Position numbers and translations under genes: made by a program
The notes under the pieces: model-generated
What the model was told of the DNA's origin: nothing
The model's input: the letters and a program-made list of their open reading frames with translations, nothing else
Database searches by the model: none
Shown: one piece after another, positions 16,005 to 31,363 of the stretch
Layout: every line of letters starts with the position of its first letter
How positions within the stretch are numbered: the first letter of the stretch is position 1
Assembly (NCBI RefSeq): GCF_021495345.1
Contig: NZ_CP099397.1
Location: 4,526,001-4,590,000 of the forward strand
Direction of reading: 5' to 3'
Source of the DNA: Pseudomonas hydrolytica
GTDB taxonomy: Bacteria > Pseudomonadota > Gammaproteobacteria > Pseudomonadales > Pseudomonadaceae
Length of the DNA: 64,000 bases

Positions 16005-16493
16005 TTAGAACGGGATGTCGTCGTCGAAGCTGTCGTAGTCCGGCGCGGGCTGGGCCTGCTGCGGAGCCGGGCGCTCCTGACGAGGAGCCTGCTGCTCGCG
16101 CTGAGGAGCCGGACGCGACTGACGCGGCGCGCCGCCTTCGTCACCGCTCGGACGGCCGCCGAGCAGCTGCATGGTGCCCTGCATGTCGACGATGATCTCG
16201 GTGGTATAGCGCTTGATGCCGTCCTTTTCCCACTCGCGGGTCTGCAGCTTGCCTTCGATGTACACCTGCGAACCCTTGCGCAGGTACTCGCCGGCGATCT
16301 CGGCGACCTTGCCGAACAGGGCGACACGGTGCCACTCGGTCTTCTCGACCTTCTGCCCGGTCTGCTTGTCGGTCCACTGCTCGCTGGTGGCCAGGCTCAG
16401 GTTGGTCACCGCGTTGCCGCTGGGCAGGTAGCGTGTTTCAGGGTCCTGGCCGCAGGTGCCGACCAGAATGACTTTGTTAACCCCACGGGCCAT
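16005..16493 (-). CDS. ssb: single-stranded DNA-binding protein
   Basis: 162 aa. The OB-fold (about 1-110) begins [22 protein letters not shown] and contains W40 and other stacking aromatics. A flexible Gln/Pro/Arg-rich linker (about 115-150) leads to the acidic C-terminal tip DDDIPF, which recruits replication and repair enzymes. It binds ssDNA as a tetramer. It lies nine bases after the MFS gene and two genes from uvrA; ssb next to uvrA is usual in gammaproteobacteria, but here the MFS gene lies between them. Confidence 0.98.
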   Translation of the reverse strand: MARGVNKVILVGTCGQDPETRYLPSGNAVTNLSLATSEQWTDKQTGQKVEKTEWHRVALFGKVAEIAGEYLRKGSQVYIEGKLQTREWEKDGIKRYTTEIIVDMQGTMQLLGGRPSGDEGGAPRQSRPAPQREQQAPRQERPAPQQAQPAPDYDSFDDDIPF

Positions 16494-16502
16494 AACGTTC
16501 TC

Positions 16503-17900
16503 CTAGGCTCCGCTCGCCGCTGGCGCCGATGCGATCAGGCGCTGCAGAGACGTGCGATCCACTTGTTGGGTATCCACTTTGATATAGATGGCCGCTTCGT
16601 CGACCACCACCACGGCATCCGCCACTCCCGGCGTCGCCTTGAGGCGCTCGACCAGTCCGACATCGGCCAATGCCGCGGCGTCGAGCGGCAGGCGCAAACT
16701 GGTCACATACGGCGGTTCGCGCATAGTAACAGCAATGGCCAGCCAAATTGCACAGAGCGCAGCGCAGCCGATGAACACACCGACGAGCCCCGCCTGCTGA
16801 TACAGCCAGCCGCCGAGAATGCCACCCAGCGCCGCCCCGAGGAACTGGCTAGTGGAGTAGACGCCCATCGCCGTGCCCTTGCCGCCGGCCGGCGCCACCT
16901 TGCTGACCAGTGACGGCAGCGAAGCCTCCAGCAGGTTGAAGGCGGTGAAGAACAGCACGATCCCCAGCACCAGTGCGCGCAGGCTGGTGCCGAACAGGGC
17001 GAAGTACAGCTCGCAGAGCAGCAATACGCTTACCGCGCCGAGCAGCACGCGCTTCATCTGGCGCTTCTTCTCGCCGTAGATGATGAACGGCACCATGCCG
17101 AAGAAGCCGATCAGCAGCGCGGTGAGGTAGACCCACCAGTGCTCTTCCTTGACCAGCCCGCCCTGCTCTACCAGCGCCAGCGGCAAGGCGACGAAGCTGG
17201 CCATGAGCACCGCGTGCAGGGCCAGAATGGCGAAGTCCAGACGCAGCAGGTCGCCATGCCGGAGGGTCGGCCACAGGGCCTGCGCCGCTACCCCGGACTC
17301 GCGGTGCTGCAGCGGCCCGGCCTCTTTCGGCACGACCCCGGCGACGATCAGGATGCCCAGCAGCGCCATCGCCGCGGTGGCCCAGAACAGCCCGGCCAGA
17401 CCGAAGGCGCGCGTCAGCAGCGGCCCGACCACCATGGCCACGGCGAACGACAGGCCGATGCTCATGCCGATCATGGCCATGGCCTTGGTGCGGTGCTGTT
17501 CGCGGGTCAGGTCCGAGAGCAGCGCCATCACCGCCGCCGAGATCGCCCCGGCGCCCTGCAGCACGCGCCCGGCGATCACGCCCCAGATCGAGTCGGCGTT
17601 GGCCGCCAGCACGCTGCCGGCAGCGAAGATCAGCAGGCCGACATAGATCACCGGACGTCGGCCGATGCGGTCGCTGAGCATGCCGAAGGGAATTTGCAGC
17701 ACAGCCTGGGTCAAACCATAGGCACCGATGGCCAGGCCGATCAGTGCCGGCGTGCTGCCGGCCAGGTCCATGCCGTAGGTGGCCAGTACCGGCAGCACCA
17801 TGAACATGCCCAGCATACGAAATGCAAACACCAGCGCCAGGCCGCCGGCCGCGCGGGTCTCGCCACTGCTCATGCGCTCGCTGTGCAGATCGTGCATCAA
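16503..17900 (-). CDS. major facilitator superfamily transporter, YajR-like
   Basis: 465 aa with 12 predicted membrane helices. MFS motif A (GMLSDRIGRRPVI) lies between helices 2 and 3. A C-terminal soluble ferredoxin-like extension (about 400-465, VTSLRLPLDAAALADVGLVERLKATPGVADAVVVVDEAAIYIKVD) resembles the YAM domain of E. coli YajR. It is probably a proton-driven drug or metabolite exporter; the substrate is unknown. MMHDLHSERM contains several possible starts (17900, 17897, 17873), all before the first helix. Divergent from uvrA across 131 bp. Confidence 0.88.
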   Translation of the reverse strand: MMHDLHSERMSSGETRAAGGLALVFAFRMLGMFMVLPVLATYGMDLAGSTPALIGLAIGAYGLTQAVLQIPFGMLSDRIGRRPVIYVGLLIFAAGSVLAANADSIWGVIAGRVLQGAGAISAAVMALLSDLTREQHRTKAMAMIGMSIGLSFAVAMVVGPLLTRAFGLAGLFWATAAMALLGILIVAGVVPKEAGPLQHRESGVAAQALWPTLRHGDLLRLDFAILALHAVLMASFVALPLALVEQGGLVKEEHWWVYLTALLIGFFGMVPFIIYGEKKRQMKRVLLGAVSVLLLCELYFALFGTSLRALVLGIVLFFTAFNLLEASLPSLVSKVAPAGGKGTAMGVYSTSQFLGAALGGILGGWLYQQAGLVGVFIGCAALCAIWLAIAVTMREPPYVTSLRLPLDAAALADVGLVERLKATPGVADAVVVVDEAAIYIKVDTQQVDRTSLQRLIASAPAASGA

Positions 17901-18031
17901 AGAAGTCCCGAGAAAATCAGCCGGCGATTCTAGCAGTCCTCACCGTACCGATACAGGAGCGCACTTTGCCGCAGGACAACAGCAAGCCCTATACTCGACC
18001 GTTTTCCGCTCGCCAAGCGAGGCTGATGTAA

Positions 18032-20872
<2,841 letters not shown>

Positions 20873-20970
20873 GCAGCTTCGACGCAACCTCCACGCCCGG
20901 GCCAGGTCAAACTGGGGTCCCCCGGGCAGTGCAGGCGGGACAATCGCCTATCACAAGGAGAGTCCCCCCT

Positions 20971-22239
20971 ATGCGTCTGACTTTCGCTTCCCTGCTACTC
21001 GGTGCGAGCCTGCTACCCCTGGGCGCCACAGCCGCCCAGCCGAACGGCCCATGGATCAACGAGCAGCAGCAGGTCTCGCTCGAAGGCTTCATGAGCAATG
21101 CGCAACTCTACGATCAACTCGCCGGTCTGGCCCGCCGCTCCGGTGGTTCGCTCACCCTGGAGCAAGCGGGCAGCAGCGGAGAGGGTCGCCCCATCTGGCT
21201 GGCCCGCCTGGGGCAAACGGGTAATCCGGCGGTGATGATCATCACCCAGCAGCATGGCAACGAGCCCCACGGCACCGAGGCCGCCCTGGACCTGATGCGC
21301 AAGCTGGCAGCCGGCGGCGCCTTTTCCAGGCAGGTGCTGGACCACCTGCAGGTGATCTTCATCCCTCGTGTGAATCCCGACGGCACAGCCCGGGCCAGCC
21401 GCGGCAACATGGATTTCAGCGCCCCCCAAACCAGCGCCACCTGCCTGCGCGACGACGGCAGCGTCGACCCGCAGCGGCTCGACCAGGGTCTCGGCGCCAA
21501 CGTCACGGCCTATACCGCCGAGAATGGCGAACGCCGCTGGAGCTACGACATCAATCGCTATCACTGGCCGGACTGGAGCCAGAGCCCCCAGATCCTCTGC
21601 AATCCCGGGCTGGCCGATCAGCGCCATTTCGACCCGGGCCTCAATCCGGTGCCCGAAGCCGTGGCGGTACGCAACGCCTACGACAAGTACCAGCCGATGT
21701 GGCTGGTCGACGTGCACAATCAGAATCCGGCCGTGGTGCTCGACGAAGCAGATCCCGAAGCCAATCGCCCGGGCCGTCAGGTCACCGGCTCGATCGTCTG
21801 GCCGACCAATGCCGCCGTCGCGCCCGCGGCGGTGGCGTTGTCGAAGCAGATGGCCCTGGTGATGAAGAAGCGCTCGATGCAGCTCGGCAATATGGAAATC
21901 ACCAACTATTACTACGAACGCCCGGACGGCAGCATCCGCCGCGGCGGTGGTGACCCGGGGATAGCGCGCAACGCCTACGCCCTGCTCGCGAGCGAACGCC
22001 TGGCCAGCGGCGCCGAGGGTCCTCTGGGCGGCAATATCCTGATGGAGATCACGGGCCTGAACAGCCGCGGCCAGAAGTCCAAGGGCATGTTGCGCAACAA
22101 TGTCCGAGAGATGCTCGAAGCCCTCCTGGTCGCCACCGCAGACGGCAGCCTGCTGACACAGGACCCGGCCGAAACGGATCGTCTGCTGCCACCCGGACAG
22201 GAAGTGGACGAGCCGCTGGACAATCCGCACGAGGAATAG
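20971..22239 (+). CDS. secreted M14 family zinc carboxypeptidase
   Basis: 422 aa with a signal peptide (1-21, GATAAQ cleavage). The zinc motif HGNE (H95, E98) is followed by a third ligand H249 (LVDVHNQNP). A C-terminal EITG block at 359 is likely to hold the catalytic glutamate (ILMEITGLNSRG). It therefore probably trims C-terminal residues of peptides or cell-wall fragments in the periplasm or outside. AAGGAG lies upstream of the ATG. It is inserted between uvrA and the ferritin gene, which I recall as neighbours in P. aeruginosa, so it is a lineage-specific addition. The longer frame from 20314 is a shadow of uvrA. Confidence 0.88.
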   Translation: MRLTFASLLLGASLLPLGATAAQPNGPWINEQQQVSLEGFMSNAQLYDQLAGLARRSGGSLTLEQAGSSGEGRPIWLARLGQTGNPAVMIITQQHGNEPHGTEAALDLMRKLAAGGAFSRQVLDHLQVIFIPRVNPDGTARASRGNMDFSAPQTSATCLRDDGSVDPQRLDQGLGANVTAYTAENGERRWSYDINRYHWPDWSQSPQILCNPGLADQRHFDPGLNPVPEAVAVRNAYDKYQPMWLVDVHNQNPAVVLDEADPEANRPGRQVTGSIVWPTNAAVAPAAVALSKQMALVMKKRSMQLGNMEITNYYYERPDGSIRRGGGDPGIARNAYALLASERLASGAEGPLGGNILMEITGLNSRGQKSKGMLRNNVREMLEALLVATADGSLLTQDPAETDRLLPPGQEVDEPLDNPHEE

Positions 22240-22262
22240 CGGCGCAGAAAGGCCCGTAACCC

Positions 22263-22283
22263 GTAGGGTGCGCCGCGCGCACC
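22263..22283 (+). repeat. single REP-like element
   Basis: One complete copy of the GTAGGGTGCGC..GCGCACC palindrome between convergent genes, with no inverted partner nearby. It is the only solitary member in the window. Confidence 0.75.
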
Positions 22284-22321
22284 GATCGCCGGAGCGCAAC
22301 CGGGACGGCTGATTGGCCAAG

Positions 22322-22358
22322 AAAAAAGCCGCGCGCCTCAGGGCGTCGCGGCTTTTTC
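22322..22358. terminator. bidirectional intrinsic terminator
   Basis: AAAAAAGCCGCG ... CGCGGCTTTTT: strong stem with A and T tracts on both sides, between the convergent carboxypeptidase and ferritin genes. Confidence 0.88.
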
Positions 22359-22390
22359 ATCGAGGAAACGGCGAGTGCCGCTACCAGCGC

Positions 22391-22855
22391 TTACATCTGA
22401 CTCTGCAGGTACTTCTCCAGCCCCAGCTTGTCGATCAGCTGCAGCTGAATCTCCAGCCAGTAGGCGTGGTCTTCCTCCGTGTCCTTGAGCTGGGTCAGGA
22501 GGATGTCGCGGGTCTGATAATCCTGATGCTTCTCGCACAGTTCGATGCCCTTGCTCAGGGCCGCACGCACCTCGTATTCCAGCGCCAGGTCGAGCTTCAG
22601 CGCCTCGGGCACGGTCTGCCCGAACGTGAAGGCATTGGGCACCATGTCCGGCACGCCCTCGAGGAAGATGATGCGCTTGAGCAGGGCATCGGCGTGCTGG
22701 GTTTCCTCTTCCATCTCGTGGTTGATGCGCTCGTAGAGCTTGCTGAAGCCCCAGTCCTCGTACAGCCGCGAATGGATGAAGTACTGGTCGCGCGCCGCCA
22801 GCTCGCCCTTGAGCAGCTGCTTGAGGTAGTCGATGACTTCGATATGGCCTTTCAT
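22391..22855 (-). CDS. ftnA: bacterioferritin-family iron storage protein lacking the haem ligand (FtnA/BfrA)
   Basis: 154 aa four-helix ferritin starting [25 protein letters not shown]. Di-iron ligands E18, E51 and H54 are visible, plus the later EEDH motif. Position 52, the haem-binding Met in Bfr, is Thr here (EEETQH), so this is the FtnA-like type, as shown for P. aeruginosa PA4235. It oxidises and stores iron and limits Fenton chemistry, fitting the neighbouring katG. The longer start used by some readings (22930) has no family support. Confidence 0.92.
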   Translation of the reverse strand: MKGHIEVIDYLKQLLKGELAARDQYFIHSRLYEDWGFSKLYERINHEMEEETQHADALLKRIIFLEGVPDMVPNAFTFGQTVPEALKLDLALEYEVRAALSKGIELCEKHQDYQTRDILLTQLKDTEEDHAYWLEIQLQLIDKLGLEKYLQSQM

Positions 22856-22927
22856 GCCGGCAATCCTTGTTGCATTCGTAAGCAGGGGGCCATGCTCCAC
22901 CTGGTGCGGTTTTCGGTCAAGCAAAAG

Positions 22928-22955
22928 CACAACGCCTCCACGAGGGAGGCGTTGC
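22928..22955 (-). terminator. intrinsic terminator of katG
   Basis: On the minus strand AACGCCTC and GAGGCGTT form an 8-bp stem about 20 bases after the katG stop, followed by GTGCTTTTGC. The U run is short, so efficiency is uncertain. Confidence 0.7.
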
Positions 22956-22972
22956 GCCTCATTGACGCAGCG

Positions 22973-25183
<2,211 letters not shown>

Positions 25184-25257
25184 CTAGTCCCGCTTCGCTG
25201 GGCGAACCAATTCATGAAGCGTAACGACCCGATAGTTATTTTCTTTCGAGAGCGACA

Positions 25258-25288
25258 TGAAAAAACGGGCCACCAGGGCCCGTTTTCG
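25258..25288. terminator. intrinsic terminator of the antiporter gene
   Basis: AAAACGGGCC accag GGCCCGTTTT: 6-bp GC stem with flanking A and T tracts, 18 bases after the antiporter stop and upstream of the katG promoter region. Confidence 0.88.
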
Positions 25289-25305
25289 ACTGCGTGCAAC
25301 AAGGC

Positions 25306-26685
25306 TCAGGCGACGAGGATGAATCCCACGAAAGCCAGAGCGGCAGCCACCAGGGTGTAGGGCAGCTGGGTGATGGCGTGGCTGATCAGATTGCAGCCCG
25401 AGCCCTGCGCCGCCAGCACCGTGGAGTCGCTGTAGAAGCAGGCCTGGCTGCCGAAGGCCGAGGCCGACATCAGCGCGCCGATCACCAGCGGAATGTCCGC
25501 ACCCAGCGCATAGGCCAGAGGCATGACGATGGGAATGGTCACGGCAAAGATGCCCCAGGACGAGCCGGTGGCGAAGCTCAGCACCGCCATGCACAGGAAC
25601 ACCATGGCCGGCAGCATCTGCGGCGTCATGTAGGGCTTGAGCGTCTCGACCACGTACTGCGGCAGCATCAGCTGATCGCAGACGTCCTTGAACACGAAGG
25701 CCGCCACGCAGATGCCGATGGCCGGCAACATGGTCTTGAAGCCGTCGACCATCTGATCGAGCATCTCCGACAGCGGCATCAGGCGCTGCACCAGATAGAA
25801 CGGCAGGGTCAGCAGCATGGTGGCGATCATGCCCATCCACACGTCGATGTCGAAATACACGGTGAAGCCGACCAGCATGGCCAGCGGCACCAGGAAGTTG
25901 TGCAGCTTGCCGCTCTCCTTGTCGGCGCCTTCGAACTCCTCCTCCAGCGACTTCATCGAGTAGTTGTGCTCAGGGCTCAGCTCGCCAACGTGCATGGCAC
26001 CGGCGGAACCGTGGCGCGCCTGCAATTCGGCCTTGCGCATCGGCCCGATGTCCGGGAATAGCCCAGCGGCCACCAGCACCACCAGCAGCACCGCAGCCCA
26101 GGCATAGAGCATGTAGGGAATGGCCTGGATATACACGTTGATGCCCTGACCGGTCTCGGCGATGCCGTTGTTCTCCAGCAGGCCGCCAAAGAACACCGCC
26201 CAGGTGGACAGCGGCACCAGCACGCAGATCGGTGCGGCGGTGGAGTCGACCACGTAGGCCAGCTTCTCGCGGGAGATTCTGAAGCGGTCGGTGACGCGCT
26301 TCATGGTCTCGCCCACCGTCAGGGCATTGAGGTAGTCGTCGACGAAGATCACCACGCCGAGCACGAAGGTCATCAGCAACGAAGAGCGGCGCCCCTTGGC
26401 CAGCTTCAGTGCGCTGCGGCCGAAGGCCAGCGCGCCACCGGTACGCACCAGCAGGGCGATGAGTGCGCCGAAGCTGCCGCACACCAGGATCAGCCAGCCG
26501 ATGGTTTCGTCCTGCATCACCTTGAGGGAAATTTCCGCGAAGCTGCCCAGCGCATCCTGCGGCGAAAGCAGCAGCAGGCCGCTGCAGGCCCCGATCAGCA
26601 AGGCGAGGATGGGGCGACGCAGCCAGATGGCGAGGGTCAGGACAACGGCAGGCGGGATAAGACTCAGAGCAGTAGGTTCGGACAT
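25306..26685 (-). CDS. Na+/H+ antiporter family protein (NhaC superfamily)
   Basis: 459 aa (from the ATG at 26685; a TTG at 26694 would add three residues), with about 11 hydrophobic segments. Conserved family blocks include VVIFVDDYLNALTVG, VDSTAAPICVLVPLSTWAVFFGG, LSFATGSSWGIFAVTIPIVMPLA and ALMSASAFGSQACFYSDSTVLAAQGSGC. These match COG1757-type antiporters, several of which exchange Na+/H+ or malate/lactate. A charged cytoplasmic loop lies near residues 215-255. The substrate is uncertain. It sits alone between katG and rplQ, without a ribosomal-style neighbour link. Confidence 0.85.
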   Translation of the reverse strand: MSEPTALSLIPPAVVLTLAIWLRRPILALLIGACSGLLLLSPQDALGSFAEISLKVMQDETIGWLILVCGSFGALIALLVRTGGALAFGRSALKLAKGRRSSLLMTFVLGVVIFVDDYLNALTVGETMKRVTDRFRISREKLAYVVDSTAAPICVLVPLSTWAVFFGGLLENNGIAETGQGINVYIQAIPYMLYAWAAVLLVVLVAAGLFPDIGPMRKAELQARHGSAGAMHVGELSPEHNYSMKSLEEEFEGADKESGKLHNFLVPLAMLVGFTVYFDIDVWMGMIATMLLTLPFYLVQRLMPLSEMLDQMVDGFKTMLPAIGICVAAFVFKDVCDQLMLPQYVVETLKPYMTPQMLPAMVFLCMAVLSFATGSSWGIFAVTIPIVMPLAYALGADIPLVIGALMSASAFGSQACFYSDSTVLAAQGSGCNLISHAITQLPYTLVAAALAFVGFILVA

Positions 26686-26842
26686 GATCAGCAATTGTTC
26701 TTATTGGGGCCGGCACACCGGCGAAGCGGAGACTGCCGCACCTTACCCGAGCCCCAGGACGTACACAATATCAAACACGACGTGCGGAAAAATATTCACG
26801 CATCCAAGACTGCCCGTCTGCGACTCGACGAATCACGGGCAA

Positions 26843-26872
26843 CAAAAAACCGGGCACGAGGCCCGGTTCTTC
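26843..26872 (-). terminator. intrinsic terminator of the alpha operon
   Basis: On the minus strand AACCGGGC and GCCCGGTT form an 8-bp stem followed by TTTTTTGTTG, 15 bases past rplQ. Confidence 0.92.
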
Positions 26873-26886
26873 GTACAACCAGCAAC

Positions 26887-27273
26887 TTACTCGGCAGCTT
26901 CTACCGAACCGCCGACCGGACGGTCGACCAGTTCAACGTAAGCCATCGGAGCGTTGTCGCCAGCGCGGAAACCGCACTTGAGGATGCGCAGGTAGCCGCC
27001 GTTACGGGTGGCGTAGCGCTTGCCCAGATCGTTGAACAGCTTGCCGACGATGGCTTTCGAACGGGTACGATCGAAGGCCAGACGACGGTTGGCAACGCTG
27101 TCTTCCTTGGCCAGGGTGATCAGCGGCTCGGCAACGCGACGCAGCTCCTTGGCTTTCGGCAGGGTAGTTTTGATCAGCTCGTGCTCGAACAGCGAGACCG
27201 CCATGTTCTGGAACATGGCCTTGCGGTGAGCGCTGGTGCGGCTGAGGTGACGGCCACTTTTACGATGACGCAT
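26887..27273 (-). CDS. rplQ: 50S ribosomal protein L17
   Basis: 128 aa. Begins [21 protein letters not shown] and ends with an acidic tail. It sits near the peptide exit region of the large subunit. Last gene of the alpha operon (rpsM-rpsK-rpsD-rpoA-rplQ) and followed by a strong terminator. Confidence 0.98.
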
Positions 27274-27317
27274 GGTTCAATTCCTTACCAAACTTGTTCG
27301 TTCGGTGATGATGACGA

Positions 27318-28319
27318 TCAGGCAGTGGCCTTATCGTCTTTCTTCAGACTTGCCGGCGGCCAGTTATCGAGGCGCATACCGAGGGACAGACCGCGAGAAG
27401 CCAGAACATCCTTGATTTCGGTCAGGGATTTCTTGCCCAGGTTCGGGGTTTTGAGCAGCTCTACTTCGGTGCGCTGAATCAGGTCGCCGATGTAGTAGAT
27501 GTTCTCTGCCTTGAGGCAGTTGGCCGAACGTACGGTCAGTTCCAGGTCATCGACAGGACGCAGCAGGATCGGATCGATCTCGTCTTCCTGCTCGACCACT
27601 ACCGGCTCGCTGTCGCCCTTGAGGTCGACGAACGCGGCCAGCTGCTGCTGCAGGATGGTCGCGGCACGACGGATGGCCTCTTCAGGATCCAGGGTACCGT
27701 TGGTTTCCAGGTCGATAACCAGTTTGTCCAGGTTGGTGCGCTGCTCGACACGGGCGTTTTCCACCACGTAAGCAACCCGACGCACAGGGCTGAACGAAGC
27801 ATCCAGCTGCAAGCGACCAATGCTGCGGCTTTCATCTTCGTCGCTCTGACGCGCGTCAGCCGGCTCATAGCCGCGACCACGAGCTACGGTGAGCTTCATG
27901 TTCAGCGAGCCATTGGCGGCCAGGTTGGCGATGACGTGGTCGCCATTGACGATTTCGACATCGTGATCCAGCTGAATATCGGCAGCGGTAACTACGCCCG
28001 GGCCCTTCTTAGCCAGAGTCAGGGTCACTTCGTCACGGCCGTGCAGCTTGATAGCCAGACCTTTCAGGTTGAGCAGGATCTCGATTACATCTTCCTGCAC
28101 ACCTTCGATCGCGGAGTACTCGTGGAGTACGCCGTCGATCTCGGCCTCGACTACTGCACAGCCAGGCATGGAGGACAACAGGATGCGACGCAGCGCGTTG
28201 CCCAGGGTATGGCCGAAACCACGCTCGAGAGGCTCGAGGGTGATCTTGGCGCGGGTCGGACTGACCTCCTGCACATCGATGTGACGGGGGGTCAGGAACT
28301 CATTTACCGAAATCTGCAT
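27318..28319 (-). CDS. rpoA: RNA polymerase subunit alpha
   Basis: 333 aa. The N-terminal domain (1-235) provides dimerisation and beta/beta-prime assembly ([26 protein letters not shown]). A linker leads to the C-terminal helix-hairpin-helix domain (about 250-320), which contacts UP elements and activators; R/N determinants are visible in [12 protein letters not shown]. Standard length for the family. It lies between rpsD and rplQ, so polymerase and ribosome supply are coupled. Confidence 0.98.
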   Translation of the reverse strand: MQISVNEFLTPRHIDVQEVSPTRAKITLEPLERGFGHTLGNALRRILLSSMPGCAVVEAEIDGVLHEYSAIEGVQEDVIEILLNLKGLAIKLHGRDEVTLTLAKKGPGVVTAADIQLDHDVEIVNGDHVIANLAANGSLNMKLTVARGRGYEPADARQSDEDESRSIGRLQLDASFSPVRRVAYVVENARVEQRTNLDKLVIDLETNGTLDPEEAIRRAATILQQQLAAFVDLKGDSEPVVVEQEDEIDPILLRPVDDLELTVRSANCLKAENIYYIGDLIQRTEVELLKTPNLGKKSLTEIKDVLASRGLSLGMRLDNWPPASLKKDDKATA

Positions 28320-28341
28320 GGATGCACCTATTTTCTAGCCC

Positions 28342-28962
28342 TTACTTGGAGTAGAGCTCGACAATCAGGCTCTCGTTGATGTCAGCGGACAGATCGCCAC
28401 GAGCCGGTACGTTCTTGAACACACCAGACTTCTTCTCGGCGTCTACTTCTACCCACTCAACGCGGCCGCGCTGGGCGCAGAGCTCAAGAGCCTGAGCGAT
28501 GCGCAGCTGGTTCTTCGATTTCTCGCGAACAGCAACGACGTCGCCAGCTTTAACCTGGTAGGACGGTACGTTTACGGTCTGACCGTTGACGCTGATTGCT
28601 TTGTGCGAAACCAGCTGACGGGATTCGGCACGGGTAGCACCAAAGCCCATACGGTAAACCACGTTATCCAGACGGCACTCCAGCAGTTGCAGCAGGTTTT
28701 CGCCGGTGGCGCCCTTCTGGCTGGCAGCTTGCTTGTAGTAACCGCTGAACTGACGCTCCAGAACGCCGTAGATACGACGCACTTTCTGCTTCTCACGCAG
28801 CTGGGTGCCGTAGTCGGACTGGCGACCGCGACGCTGACCGTGAATACCGGGAGCTGCTTCGATGTTGCACTTAGATTCAAGCGCGCGAACACCGCTCTTC
28901 AGGAAGAGATCGGTGCCTTCACGGCGAGACAGTTTGCACTTGGGACCAATGTAACGAGCCAT
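28342..28962 (-). CDS. rpsD: 30S ribosomal protein S4
   Basis: 206 aa. Begins [21 protein letters not shown] and contains an S4 RNA-binding domain (about 95-160, [28 protein letters not shown]). It starts 16S assembly and, in E. coli, represses its own operon by binding the rpsM leader. It lacks the zinc-type cysteine cluster, so it is the zinc-free form. Confidence 0.98.
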   Translation of the reverse strand: MARYIGPKCKLSRREGTDLFLKSGVRALESKCNIEAAPGIHGQRRGRQSDYGTQLREKQKVRRIYGVLERQFSGYYKQAASQKGATGENLLQLLECRLDNVVYRMGFGATRAESRQLVSHKAISVNGQTVNVPSYQVKAGDVVAVREKSKNQLRIAQALELCAQRGRVEWVEVDAEKKSGVFKNVPARGDLSADINESLIVELYSK

Positions 28963-28979
28963 TTCTCACTGTCTCCTGT

Positions 28980-29369
28980 TTACACGCGACGCTTCTTCGG
29001 CGGACGGCACCCGTTGTGCGGGATCGGCGTCACGTCGGTGATGCTGGCGATTTTGTAGCCGCAGGCGTTCAGAGCACGCACGGCAGATTCGCGACCTGGA
29101 CCCGGGCCCTTGACGTTCACGTCGAGGTTCTTCAGGCCATACTCCAGAGCGGCCTGACCAGCGCGCTCGGCGGCGATCTGGGCAGCGAACGGAGTGGACT
29201 TACGCGAGCCGCGGAAACCCGAACCACCCGAGGTAGCCCAGGACAGGGCGTTGCCCTGACGGTCGGTGATGGTCACGATGGTGTTGTTGAAAGACGCGTG
29301 GATGTGGGCGATGCCATCAACCACCGTCTTTTTGACTTTCTTACGAGTACGAGCAGCAGGTTTTGCCAT
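28980..29369 (-). CDS. rpsK: 30S ribosomal protein S11
   Basis: 129 aa. Contains [31 protein letters not shown] and the basic C terminus [11 protein letters not shown]. It forms part of the small-subunit platform near the E site with S7 and S18. Start by family length; 30 bases from rpsM. Confidence 0.98.
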   Translation of the reverse strand: MAKPAARTRKKVKKTVVDGIAHIHASFNNTIVTITDRQGNALSWATSGGSGFRGSRKSTPFAAQIAAERAGQAALEYGLKNLDVNVKGPGPGRESAVRALNACGYKIASITDVTPIPHNGCRPPKKRRV

Positions 29370-29399
29370 GACTAAATTCCTGTCGATTCGCGAATGCGA

Positions 29400-29756
29400 T
29401 TACTTGCGGATCGGCTTACGCGGGCCCTTGCGGGTGCGAGCGTTGGTCTTGGTACGCTGACCGCGAACCGGCAGACCTTTACGATGACGCAGGCCGCGGT
29501 AGCAACCCAGATCCATCAAGCGCTTGATCTTCATATTCACTTCACGACGCAGGTCGCCTTCGGTATTCACCTTGGCTACTTCGCCACGCAGCTGTTCGAT
29601 CTGCTCGTCAGTCAGATCCTTGATTTTCGCAGCCGGGTTTACGCCGGTAGCGGCACAGATTTTCTGTGCAGTGGTGCGACCAACACCATAGATGTAGGTC
29701 AGCGAGATAACAGTGTGCTTGTTATCCGGAATGTTAACGCCTGCAATACGGGCCAT
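29400..29756 (-). CDS. rpsM: 30S ribosomal protein S13
   Basis: 118 aa. Begins [26 protein letters not shown], with the helix-turn-helix-like part and a basic tail ([18 protein letters not shown]) that reaches toward P-site tRNA. First gene of the alpha operon; the 130-bp gap before it holds an intrinsic terminator-like hairpin and is the expected S4 autoregulatory leader. Confidence 0.98.
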   Translation of the reverse strand: MARIAGVNIPDNKHTVISLTYIYGVGRTTAQKICAATGVNPAAKIKDLTDEQIEQLRGEVAKVNTEGDLRREVNMKIKRLMDLGCYRGLRHRKGLPVRGQRTKTNARTRKGPRKPIRK

Positions 29757-29844
29757 TCAGTGGAACTCCAATTGACAGCTACCTACGCCCCGGAAGCCAA
29801 GAAATAGGGCGCGAGATATTAACGCTGTAAAAACAAATAATCAA

Positions 29845-29868
29845 CCCGGCAGCGCACTAGCTGCCGGG
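29845..29868 (-). terminator. spc/alpha operon border terminator
   Basis: On the minus strand CCCGGCAGC and GCTGCCGGG form a 9-bp stem, followed by TTGATTATTTGTTTTT. It ends the spc operon after rpmJ, or allows partial readthrough into rpsM. Confidence 0.85.
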
Positions 29869-29889
29869 CTTATCACGCGTGGTTCACAC

Positions 29890-30006
29890 TCAGCCTTGGC
29901 GCTGCTTGTGACGCGGCTCTGCGCTGCAGATCACCCGCACGACACCTTCGCGACGGATAATTTTGCAGTTACGGCACAGCTTTTTCACCGATGCACGAAC
30001 TTTCAT
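29890..30006 (-). CDS. rpmJ: 50S ribosomal protein L36
   Basis: 38 aa, [20 protein letters not shown] and onward, ending RHKQRQG. Zinc ligands C11, C14, C27 and H33 are present, so this is the zinc-binding C+ form. Missed by long-ORF filters but unmistakable; last gene of the spc operon, 28 bases after secY. Confidence 0.97.
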
Positions 30007-30034
30007 TACCAACTCCTCGAACCTTACGGGTGGA

Positions 30035-31363
30035 TCAGCGGAGCATGCCGCTGCCATAGCCCTTCAGGTTGGCTTTCTTCATCAGGGAATCGTACTGGTG
30101 AGACACGAGGTGCGATTGCACTTGGGACATGAAGTCCATGACAACCACAACCACGATCAGCAACGAGGTCCCGCCAAGGTAGAACGGAACGTTGGCCGCA
30201 ACCACCAGGAACTGGGGCAGCAGGCACACGGCCGTCATGTACAGAGCACCGAACATGGTCAAGCGGGTCAGAACGCCATCGATATAGCGCGCCGACTGCT
30301 CGCCCGGACGAATGCCCGGAATAAAGGCACCGGACTTCTTCAGGTTTTCCGCCACGTCTTTCGGGTTGAACATCAGTGCCGTGTAGAAGAAGCAGAAGAA
30401 AATGATCCCTGCACTAAACAGCAGAATGTTCAACGGCTGACCAGGAGCGATAGCCTGCGAAATGTCCTGCAGCCAGCCCAAACCCTCGGACTGACCGAAC
30501 CAGGCACCCAGCGAGGCCGGGAACAGCAGAAGGCTGCTGGCGAAAATGGCCGGGATTACGCCCGCCATGTTCACCTTCAACGGCAGGTGGCTGGTCTGCG
30601 CAGCGAAGACCTTGCGGCCCTGCTGACGCTTGGCGTAGTGCACCGCAATGCGACGCTGACCACGCTCGATGAACACCACGAAACCGATGATCGCTACTGC
30701 CAGCAGGCCGATGGCGATCAGAGCGAAGATGTTGATATCGCCCTGACGAGCAGACTCGAAAGACTGCCCGATCGCCGACGGCAGACCGGCCACGATGCCT
30801 GCAAAGATCAGCATCGAGATACCGTTGCCGACACCGCGCTCGGTGATCTGCTCGCCCAGCCACATCATGAACATCGCGCCCGCCACGAAAGTGGTGATCG
30901 CCACGAAATGGAAGCCGAAATCGACCGAGAACGCCACGCCCTGACTGGCCAGACCAACGGACATACCGATGGCCTGAACGAACGCCAGGACGAGAGTGCC
31001 GTAGCGGGTGTACTGGCTGATCTTGCGACGGCCAGCTTCACCTTCCTTCTTCAACTGCTCCAGCTGCGGGCTGACGGCGGTCATCAGCTGCATGATGATC
31101 GATGCCGAGATGTACGGCATGATCCCCAGTGCAAAGATGCTCATCCGCTCCAGCGCGCCGCCGGAAAACATGTTGAACAAGCTAAGAATGGTCCCCTCAT
31201 TCTGCCGGAACAGATCCGCCAGTCGGTCTGGGTTGATGCCAGGAACCGGGATGTGCGCACCTATCCGGTAGACGATGATCGCCATGAACAGGAAGCGCAA
31301 ACGAGCCCAGAGTTCGGACAACCCGCCACCTGCCAGCGCTGAGAGAGCACCTTGCTTAGCCAT
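30035..31363 (-). CDS. secY: protein translocase subunit SecY
   Basis: 442 aa inner-membrane channel with ten predicted helices. It begins [39 protein letters not shown] and the cytoplasmic loops with conserved basic residues ([26 protein letters not shown] [20 protein letters not shown]) are typical. It forms SecYEG with SecE, encoded 26 kb away here. Its ATG immediately follows the rplO stop. Confidence 0.98.

Noticed and set aside
17930..17960. Possible LexA box upstream of uvrA (CACCGTACCGATACAG region)
   Set aside because: Only one half-site resembles CTG-N10-CAG; the left arm reads CAC. Too weak to call.
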